A stretch of 7,517 nucleotides of DNA from Planctomycetota bacterium (GTDB lineage: Bacteria; Planctomycetota; UBA1135; GCA-002686595): contig JARGOW010000171.1 in NCBI GenBank assembly GCA_029212955.1, positions 1 through 7,517 on the forward strand. The letters run 5' to 3'. Positions 1 to 4,906 of this stretch are shown one piece after another. Positions within the stretch are counted from its first letter, which is position 1. Each line of letters starts with the position of its first letter. Below the pieces are notes generated by a model, which saw nothing but the letters and a program-made list of their open reading frames with translations, was not told the origin of the DNA and did not search any database. The position numbers and the translations under genes are program-made.

Positions 1-843
1 GGTGAAGCGCATGCGTCCGTTTTTGAGTTCTTCGACGGAAGCGTTCATGGCGGCGGATAGGCCCTGCTCCTGAACCTGCGCGTGGAAACTCCGGGTGGCC
101 AGTTCGAGCAGGAGGGGCTTGCGGTGACCGAGCCAGCGGGTGGACTTCACGGTCCGACTCCATCGCTCAAAGTCCATCGTTGCGGCGCCTTGGCCTTGCA
201 CGCCCTCCATGAGTGCGGTGAGGAATGGCCCGGCGGCCCTGAGTTGTTTCGCCTGATCCATGTCGGCGGCGAACAGGACTTCTTGGGCGAATTTCTTGGG
301 CAAGGCCGCCTGCCATTGCGGGTCACCGGACATGGCCCTGCAGTAGCCCTCCAGCCAGTCGGCCCCGAAGTCGTCGGACTTCCTTTTGAAGTTGGCGGCC
401 AGGAAGGCCATGGTCATCTCCCCGGCGCGCAGTTCGGTCAGTTCATGTTTCTTGGACTTTCGAACGGTGAGCAATCCGTCCTTCCAAGACTTGGCCTTGA
501 GCACGACCATCTTGTCATCCAGGGGCCAACGCAAACTCTTTTTGTTGTCCACGGCCCAGCGCATCAACCTATCCCGGGAATCCTGGAGTTGTTTGGCGCG
601 CTGGGTGGCACGGTCGAGGCGTTCGCCGGCCTCCGGGTCTAGCTCCGCATCCTTGGTGTCTTCCAGGGTCGCGATGCCCTGACTCAAATGACCCAAGCTC
701 ACCTGGTGCAAGCCCAGGGCTAGGCGCTCTTCCAATGTCCAGCCGGCCATGGTGAGTTCAGCTGGTTCCAGGGTCTTGGGGGATGCCTGGATTTGAAGAG
801 CTAGGCAGCATGCCAGCAGAATGGAAAGCGTTGTCAGTTTCAT
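1..843 (-). CDS. Exported protein of unknown function, N-terminal part (C-terminus beyond window)
   Basis: The frame is open from an ATG at 843-841 to the left edge without a stop, giving 281 codons of a longer gene. The product starts MKLTTLSILLACCLALQIQA: a basic residue, a hydrophobic core, and a plausible signal peptidase I site after residue 20 (IQA|SP). The mature part is strongly charged and mostly predicted helical, for example GWTLEERLALGLHQ around residues 34-47 and a Lys/Arg/Asp-rich stretch around 68-100. I see no catalytic motif or named domain in the visible part. The last visible residues (NGRMRFT) may begin a beta-rich domain, but this cannot be tested here. Upstream lies CACGGAACC-ATG, a weak ribosome site at best. 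The gene follows sanA on the same strand after 87 bases that hold an inverted repeat, so it may have its own promoter. It is surely coding and exported; its function is unknown. Confidence 0.75.
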   Translation of the reverse strand, partial: MKLTTLSILLACCLALQIQASPKTLEPAELTMAGWTLEERLALGLHQVSLGHLSQGIATLEDTKDAELDPEAGERLDRATQRAKQLQDSRDRLMRWAVDNKKSLRWPLDDKMVVLKAKSWKDGLLTVRKSKKHELTELRAGEMTMAFLAANFKRKSDDFGADWLEGYCRAMSGDPQWQAALPKKFAQEVLFAADMDQAKQLRAAGPFLTALMEGVQGQGAATMDFERWSRTVKSTRWLGHRKPLLLELATRSFHAQVQEQGLSAAMNASVEELKNGRMRFT

Positions 844-879
844 GGTTCCGTGGATGGAGGTGAAAGCACCAGTCTACGT

Positions 880-909
880 GCGCCCTGAGAAGTCGCGCCC
901 TATGGGCGC
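880..909. repeat. Three-armed GCGCCC/GGGCGC repeat upstream of the leftmost gene
   Basis: On the plus strand GCGCCCT occurs at 880-886 and again at 895-901, and the inverse arm GGGCGC lies at 904-909. The arm at 904-909 can pair with 895-900 (6 bp, 3-base loop) or with 880-885 (6 bp, 18-base loop). The element lies 37-66 bases before the start codon of the leftmost gene and just after the stop of sanA. Seven A residues (910-916) lie on the sanA side. Read in the sanA direction they are T residues placed before the hairpin, not after it, so this is not a canonical terminator. It could be an operator or a leader structure. Confidence 0.4.
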
Positions 910-930
910 AAAAAAACGGGAGCGAATGGG

Positions 931-1587
931 TCAGGGCCTGTTGCGCAGATGGACAGGGACCCTAGGGCCAAGAAACTTGGGCCCCTTGCCTAGCAGGAGA
1001 TCGCTTACCGCCAGGCAGCGGGCCAGTACCTCCCGCGCACGGAATCGAATCCAAGTGCGCTTGGGTGGGTTGCGTGCTGCGAAGGCTTGGGCTCGCATGC
1101 CGTGTCGTCGTGCGAGGAAGACGGCGCGCTCCGCGTGGAAGGGTTGGGAAACCACGGTGAAATGATTCTGGCCAAACACGTCCCGGGCGCGCAGGACCGA
1201 GTCGAGGGTGCGGAAACCGGCATAGTCACAGGTGACGTGGTCGCCGGGGACACCGGCGGCGATCAGGTCCGCGCGCATGGCGTCGGGTTCGTTGTAGGAC
1301 TCGCGGGAATTGTCGCCACTCACGATCAGGGCTTGTACTTTGCCCGCGTGGTACAGCCGGGCGGCTGCTTCGATGCGGGCGGTGTAAAACAAATTGGCGT
1401 GGCCCCGGGTCGTGGGGGACGTACCCAGCACCAGCCCCACGGGGGCGTTTGGCGTTGAGTTGGCCTCGGTGTGAACGGTCACGGATAGGGCGACGGCTTG
1501 ATCGACCCACAGCGGTAGAGATAGGAGACCCACTGTCACAGCGAGCCAATGGCGTTTCCTGAACCGTCGATTCCTAGGCTTTCCCAT
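931..1587 (-). CDS. sanA: SanA/YdcF-family (DUF218) inner-membrane envelope protein
   Basis: This 218-aa product matches the SanA branch of the YdcF/DUF218 family throughout; E. coli SanA is about 239 aa. A basic start (KPRNRRFRKRH) is followed by one hydrophobic segment at about residues 14-33, which is a membrane anchor with the rest probably periplasmic. Family motifs follow in order: GLVLGT at 51-56, VSGDNSRESYNEP at 89-101, DYAGFRTLDSV at 121-131, SQPFHAERAVFLA at 147-159, and PKFLGPRVPV near the C-terminus. E. coli SanA contributes to the envelope barrier, and its loss sensitises cells to vancomycin; the biochemical activity is unsettled. I chose the ATG at 1587 because the anchor follows at once and CTGGAGCC precedes it, although the spacing of 2 bases is short. 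In-frame codons further upstream (TTG 1671, ATG 1656) would add 23-28 unanchored residues. The gene is divergent from the PLD-like gene. Family assignment is secure. Confidence 0.93.
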   Translation of the reverse strand: MGKPRNRRFRKRHWLAVTVGLLSLPLWVDQAVALSVTVHTEANSTPNAPVGLVLGTSPTTRGHANLFYTARIEAAARLYHAGKVQALIVSGDNSRESYNEPDAMRADLIAAGVPGDHVTCDYAGFRTLDSVLRARDVFGQNHFTVVSQPFHAERAVFLARRHGMRAQAFAARNPPKRTWIRFRAREVLARCLAVSDLLLGKGPKFLGPRVPVHLRNRP

Positions 1588-1715
1588 GGCTCCAGTTTTC
1601 GTGGGTGGAGGGGGGGATGCAAATCCGTTTGTGCGTTCCTGCAGGAATTCTTGCATTGGGCACAGGGGCAAACGGCCAGCCCAGGCCCCCGGCGCACAGG
1701 CTGGAGCGAATGGGT
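1588..1715. other. Divergent intergenic region between sanA and the PLD-like gene
   Basis: About 128 bases separate the two chosen start codons, so promoters for both genes should lie here or inside the 5' ends. I could not find a convincing -35/-10 pair on either strand. The two translation starts mirror each other: GCTCCAG at 1589-1595 and CTGGAGC at 1701-1707 form a 7-bp inverted repeat, which is simply the Shine-Dalgarno-like CTGGAGC of each gene read outwards. The plus-strand frame stays open back to a GTG at 1605, but that extension would read through this putative promoter region and has no family-like sequence. Confidence 0.5.
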
Positions 1716-2252
1716 ATGATGGCGCACTTGCACGAGCTAATTTTGAATAGGGCGCACTACGAGCGGGTGGTGGATAAGGAAATCCCCAATGCTAAACGCT
1801 TTTTGTGGATCGCCACGGCGGACATCAAGGATGTGCATGTGGAAGGCCCCGGCGGGCGTTTCGTGCCTTTTTTGTCCGTGCTCGACGACCTGGTAAAGGA
1901 TGGCGTAGAGGTGCGCCTGATCCATGCCAAGGAACCTGGCCCGGCCTTTCGCAAGGACTTCGACCGTTACCCGGCGTTGCTGGAGAGTGACCACTTCGAA
2001 CGCATCCTATGCGTGCGCATGCACATGAAGGTCATCATCATCGATGGGCGCTTGGCGTACGTGGGGTCGGCCAATCTGACCGGCGCGGGAATCGGGGCCA
2101 AGTCGCCCAAGCGTCGCAACTTCGAAGCGGGCATTCTGACCGATGACGGGGAAACGATCGACCAGTTGATGGATGAATTGGATGAGCTGTATCTGGGGCG
2201 ACACTGCGGGGATTGCGGGCGCCGGGACTATTGCCCTGACCCGATCGTGTGA
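1716..2252 (+). CDS. Single-HKD phospholipase D-like protein with Cys-rich tail
   Basis: The product is a 178-aa cytoplasmic-looking protein of the phospholipase D superfamily. One complete HKD motif is visible: H103, K105 and D110 in HMKVIIIDGRLAYVGSAN, followed by G117, S118 and N120. Classical PLD enzymes need two HKD motifs, so a one-motif protein would act as a homodimer, as the Nuc-type nucleases do. Substrate cannot be told from sequence; phosphodiester cleavage in nucleic acid or phospholipid is possible. The C-terminus has H163, C164, C167 and C173 (HCGDCGRRDYC), a possible metal site. GGAG at 1703-1706 lies 9 bases before ATG 1716. ATG 1710 (3-base spacing) and GTG 1605 are alternatives, and the latter would add 37 residues. 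There is no signal peptide. It is the only plus-strand gene here, divergent from sanA and convergent with the lipoprotein gene. Superfamily certain, role unknown. Confidence 0.88.
   Translation: MMAHLHELILNRAHYERVVDKEIPNAKRFLWIATADIKDVHVEGPGGRFVPFLSVLDDLVKDGVEVRLIHAKEPGPAFRKDFDRYPALLESDHFERILCVRMHMKVIIIDGRLAYVGSANLTGAGIGAKSPKRRNFEAGILTDDGETIDQLMDELDELYLGRHCGDCGRRDYCPDPIV
1922..1936 (+). repeat. Copy 1 of a 15-base interspersed repeat
   Basis: This is an exact copy of CCATGCCAAGGAACC, followed by any base and then GG. Here it lies in the sense strand of the PLD-like gene and encodes part of IHAKEP. Two further exact copies lie at 2762-2776 and 3318-3332 in the same orientation. Confidence 0.6.
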
Positions 2253-2332
2253 GGGGAGAATTCGGCGCCCGGTTCGCTCCTCCCCGACCCTGTGGAAAGA
2301 GGGGTAGAAGGCGTTCGGCTCTGGTTCCATGG

Positions 2333-2356
2333 AAAAGGGCCCGGCGAACCGGGCCC
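2333..2356 (-). terminator. Rho-independent terminator of the lipoprotein gene
   Basis: A perfect 8-bp stem of GGGCCCGG (2337-2344) and CCGGGCCC (2349-2356) encloses a 4-base loop, TTCG when read on the minus strand. On that strand it is followed by TTTT (2336-2333). It begins 13 bases after the stop codon of the lipoprotein gene, the usual place for a terminator. It sits between two convergent genes. Read on the plus strand the hairpin is followed only by AATT, so it may also stop plus-strand transcripts from the PLD-like gene but less efficiently. Confidence 0.75.
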
Positions 2357-2369
2357 AATTCCAGGGGAG

Positions 2370-3080
2370 TCAAAAGGACCAGCCGATGACCAACGCCAGG
2401 CGGTCGTAGTCAAAGTCTGAATCGGGGCCGCCTGGGAAATCGGCCTCGGTGCCACGCACCACCCGGTAGTCCAAGCCAATCTCCGTGCTAGAGCCCAAGG
2501 GGACCGTGACGCCCGCGTGGCCGTAAATGCCGATGGCGCCATCGTTTTCGTCGTAGGCCGGGCCTTCGAGTTTGGCTCCGATCAGGGTGCCCCCAATGCC
2601 CACGTAGGGGTGGGGACCGCGCCGGTTGGCATTGGCGGTGTAGCGCAAACCGGCGAAGAGTTCCGCGGCGCTTAAATCCTGGTCGGGCGACGTGGAATCA
2701 CCCCACAAGAGGAAACCAACCTCCGCGCCCAAGCCATCCCCGTCGGTGGCGGCGGCGTAGTCCATGCCAAGGAACCAGGGTTCGTCCAGGCCTTGCCAGT
2801 AGGCGTCGTCACGCATTTGACCCACGCCCACGGTTAGGTGGAAAGTTTCCAATTCTTTGGGGTAGTAGTCATCCTTGCGGGAAACCCGGCGCTTGGGTCG
2901 GCGCGGTCGGGGTCGGGTTTCGGAATGTTGGTAATGGGGGTCGGATTCGTAATCCGCCGATTCCAGGGCTTCTACCCGCGAGCGGTAGGGACCTTGATCG
3001 GGAGGGGAGGAGAAGGAAAGGCAGCCGGTCAGTGGCAGGCCAAGCGTGGCGATGAGAACCGTGGAAACCAGGTGTTTCAT
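2370..3080 (-). CDS. Outer-membrane lipoprotein with C-terminal beta-barrel domain
   Basis: The 236-aa product begins with MKHLVSTVLIATLGLPLTGC, a lipoprotein signal peptide with lipobox LTGC and lipidated Cys at position 20; Leu at +2 does not argue for inner-membrane retention. Residues 21-78 form a polar linker with a very basic Pro/Arg tract at 55-69 (TRPRPRRPKRR...). From about residue 80 to the end, alternating Gly, aromatic and polar segments (HLTVGVG, EVGFLLWG, AGLRYTAN, YVGIGGTLIGAKL, GIYGHAGVTVPLG, EIGLDYRVVRG) look like the strands of a roughly 8-strand barrel. The last segment, DRLALVIGWSF, ends in Phe as BAM-assembled barrels do. I chose ATG 3080 because the signal peptide starts there, although CTTTCCCCCC-ATG has no Shine-Dalgarno. 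A hairpin terminator follows. No named family is recognised; a structural or porin-like role is inference. Confidence 0.82.
   Translation of the reverse strand: MKHLVSTVLIATLGLPLTGCLSFSSPPDQGPYRSRVEALESADYESDPHYQHSETRPRPRRPKRRVSRKDDYYPKELETFHLTVGVGQMRDDAYWQGLDEPWFLGMDYAAATDGDGLGAEVGFLLWGDSTSPDQDLSAAELFAGLRYTANANRRGPHPYVGIGGTLIGAKLEGPAYDENDGAIGIYGHAGVTVPLGSSTEIGLDYRVVRGTEADFPGGPDSDFDYDRLALVIGWSF
2762..2776 (+). repeat. Copy 2 of a 15-base interspersed repeat
   Basis: This is an exact CCATGCCAAGGAACC, again followed by N-GG. The lipoprotein gene is on the opposite strand, so here the word is antisense and its complement encodes WFLGMD at residues 102-107. The same DNA word thus serves a peptide unrelated to that of copy 1. 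Confidence 0.6.
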
Positions 3081-3179
3081 GGGGGGAAAGGAGTGTGTTG
3101 TTGCGAAGTCCGGGGTGCGAATCGCGTGGCGATTGGCGCCCTGGACGGGGCGGCCCAACGAATCCTAGTTCGCCTTTCC

Positions 3180-3335
3180 CCCGGTTCCTTTCCCACAAAC
3201 TCGATACTTTTTAGGCCCATGGACCCGGGCCTCCAAGAGCGTGTAGAAACTGTCCAACCCAGTAGGCAATTGACCGCTGGAGAGTACGGTTTCGGAGGAG
3301 AATTCCCGTTGGGGATCCCATGCCAAGGAACCGGG
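3180..3335 (-). repeat. 11-bp inverted repeat enclosing an inner hairpin
   Basis: CCCGGTTCCTT at 3180-3190 is the exact reverse complement of AAGGAACCGGG at 3325-3335, with 134 bases between the arms. Inside lies a second perfect stem, AGGCCC (3213-3218) with GGGCCT (3227-3232) around an 8-base loop. The right outer arm overlaps copy 3 of the 15-base repeat. In a minus-strand transcript the region could fold into a long-range stem with an internal hairpin. It might be a 3' structure for the paralog operon or a leader of the lipoprotein mRNA. There is no T-tract, so a simple terminator is unlikely. Confidence 0.4.
3318..3332 (+). repeat. Copy 3 of a 15-base interspersed repeat
   Basis: This is an exact CCATGCCAAGGAACC, followed by N-GG. 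It is outside any gene I annotate, just after the stop codon of the 521-aa paralog, and it contributes most of one arm of the 11-bp inverted repeat. Confidence 0.6.
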
Positions 3336-3340
3336 CCAGA

Positions 3341-4906
3341 TCACTTGTCGGACTTTTTCCTCACCGCATTCCATACGATCAGGGGCAAGTCCCTATCGGG
3401 CAAACGCACGGTTCCATGCATGGTGTCCGCTTGCATGCGCGCCGTGAAGTGTAGCGCCACGCCCTCGATGTAGGCGTTGCCGCTGAGATGAAGAACCTCT
3501 CCAATCCGGGTCCACAGGAGGTTTTGAAACTGGGGTTGTTGGAAACCCTCGCCGGGCGCTCCGATGGAGTGGAATCCGATCGGGATCGTGAGTGTTTTTC
3601 GAGCGTTCCTTCCCTGCCGCATGGAGGGCGGTGCAGTGACCTGTATTTGCCACTGGCCACAAAGTTCCGTGGGAGGGAAAATGTCGGCGGGAACATGGGC
3701 TGGCGCCTGCTCGAATACCCGCAGGTACAGTTCGTAGCTCGCCCAGGCCCGTGCTTTGTCCGGTCCCGCTATCTGTTCTAGTAGACGTGCATGAAGCTTG
3801 GGCCCGGACCGGCGCAGGCCCCAAAGCAAATCGTCGTGGCTTCCCGCATTGCTTGGGTCCACAACCATTTCGAGCATGCGATCCTGTCCGGCCCCAGAGC
3901 TGGAGAATCGCGGGCTCCGCAGGGCGTCGTACACCACCGCTTCGCGCACGTGATGGTCGGGGTCGCGGGACAGCTGTAGCAGCAGGGCCAGTGCTTGGGG
4001 GTTGAGTGTCGCGGGGTTCCGGGTGGCGAAGTGGGCCGCCATATGCACCACTTGCTTGCGTACCCTGTAGTTTGAGTCCGTGGCTGCAACCATGAGGTCG
4101 GTGAGACATGCTTCGCTCATGTTGGCGATGGTTCGGGATCGGACCAGGTCTTCGATCAGGCGCATTCGCTCGTCGCTGGAACCTTCCCGCAGGATCCGGC
4201 GAGCCTCCGGCATGTCGCGGGTGGGCTTGGGCCGCATGGACCATTGCCGGGGCGTGAGTGTCCCACCCAGCATTTCGCGCACGGCTTCAGCTTTGCTGCG
4301 CATCTGGGTTTGGGGGCTCTTCAAGGGACCGTTCAGCCAGGGCAGCATGGTTGGCCCATGGCCATCGCAATAGTCGAGTATGCGGTCTATGTCCTTGACC
4401 GAATCGGTGACCAAAAGCAAGTCCGTCATGGCGTGCAGGATAGCCGGCGTTGTTTCGTTCACATGGGTCAAGCCGTTCTTGATGGCGTACTTGCGCAGGG
4501 CCGGGGAATCCGACATGTGATAGAACAGTTCGATGGCATCCGCGCTTTGCGGTTTGTCCTTTTTCCAAAGGAAGCGCGAAGCCAAGACCCGGGTCAAGTG
4601 GGAACTGTATTCGGTCTTGCGGCGCATGCCCTGGCGGAAGGCTGCGATGAATTGGGCATCGCCCAGTTCCTTGAGTCCCCCGCCGGCGTACAGCCTGTCC
4701 AGCGCCTTGCCGCCTTCCGGATTGTCTGGGAAGAAACCTTCGTAATCGGGAGGGCTGTAGGGGGCGAGCTGCTGCCAGGCACGGACTTGCGGCGCCGGGG
4801 ATTGCGCGGGGTTCGCGGTGGCGTGGGCTGAAGTCCACAGCGCTCCACACAGGAGGAGCAGGATAAGGGTGGGGGGGGACAAGGGATGGTAGGTGTTTGT
4901 GCCCAT
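3341..4906 (-). CDS. Secreted HEAT-like repeat protein, second of a tandem paralog pair
   Basis: The 521-aa product has a signal peptide: hydrophobic core at 13-25 and signal peptidase I site AHA|TA after residue 29. Residues 43-400 align along their length with the product of the adjacent upstream gene. Shared landmarks are RAWQ, PDxxGxFPD, LDxLY, RQGxR, RFxWxKD, DAxELxYH, a GSSxxR block near 242-247, RMLEM and LLWGL. Helical segments such as DSNYRVRKQVVHMAAHF (278-294) and DPDHHVREAVVYDAL (315-329) have the D-P-x-x-V-R spacing of HEAT-like repeats, which usually form protein-binding solenoids. From about 412 (TELCGQWQIQV) to the end (LPLIVWNAVRKK) is a beta-rich, lipocalin-like domain, an inference from pattern only. 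There are no catalytic residues that I can identify. The ATG follows the upstream stop directly (TAAATG) and has a perfect Shine-Dalgarno, so translation is coupled. Function unknown; a periplasmic or surface scaffold is plausible. Confidence 0.85.
   Translation of the reverse strand: MGTNTYHPLSPPTLILLLLCGALWTSAHATANPAQSPAPQVRAWQQLAPYSPPDYEGFFPDNPEGGKALDRLYAGGGLKELGDAQFIAAFRQGMRRKTEYSSHLTRVLASRFLWKKDKPQSADAIELFYHMSDSPALRKYAIKNGLTHVNETTPAILHAMTDLLLVTDSVKDIDRILDYCDGHGPTMLPWLNGPLKSPQTQMRSKAEAVREMLGGTLTPRQWSMRPKPTRDMPEARRILREGSSDERMRLIEDLVRSRTIANMSEACLTDLMVAATDSNYRVRKQVVHMAAHFATRNPATLNPQALALLLQLSRDPDHHVREAVVYDALRSPRFSSSGAGQDRMLEMVVDPSNAGSHDDLLWGLRRSGPKLHARLLEQIAGPDKARAWASYELYLRVFEQAPAHVPADIFPPTELCGQWQIQVTAPPSMRQGRNARKTLTIPIGFHSIGAPGEGFQQPQFQNLLWTRIGEVLHLSGNAYIEGVALHFTARMQADTMHGTVRLPDRDLPLIVWNAVRKKSDK

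Larger units (their letters stand above)
3081..3340. other. Gap between the tandem-paralog operon and the lipoprotein gene
   Basis: These 260 bases lie downstream of the second paralog and upstream of the lipoprotein gene, both on the minus strand. They hold copy 3 of the 15-base repeat, an 11-bp inverted repeat (3180-3190 with 3325-3335) and, inside it, a 6-bp hairpin (3213-3232). A minus-strand reading frame runs from GTG at 3344-3342 to a stop at 3167-3165 (59 aa) and overlaps the upstream stop codon as GTGA. Its product contains SSGQLPTG, reminiscent of SSGQLDKG near the end of the 506-aa paralog, but it matches no family I know and I do not call it a gene. The lipoprotein promoter should be here, though no clear -35/-10 pair was found. 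Confidence 0.45.

Noticed and set aside
82..642. Long plus-strand open frame opposite the leftmost gene
   Set aside because: It is antisense to a better frame with a signal peptide and natural composition. Its own product is a Gly/Pro/Leu-rich sequence without domain features.
895..916. Hairpin plus A7 tract as a terminator of sanA
   Set aside because: Read in the direction of sanA the T tract comes before the hairpin, not after it. It is kept only as an inverted repeat.
2253..2285. GGGGAG/CTCCCC stem after the PLD-like gene as its terminator
   Set aside because: The loop is 21 bases and no T tract follows; the hairpin at 2337-2356 is much stronger.
3213..3232. Hairpin AGGCCC/GGGCCT as a terminator
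   Set aside because: The five T residues precede the stem on the plus strand, so on the minus strand A residues follow it. The order is wrong in both directions.
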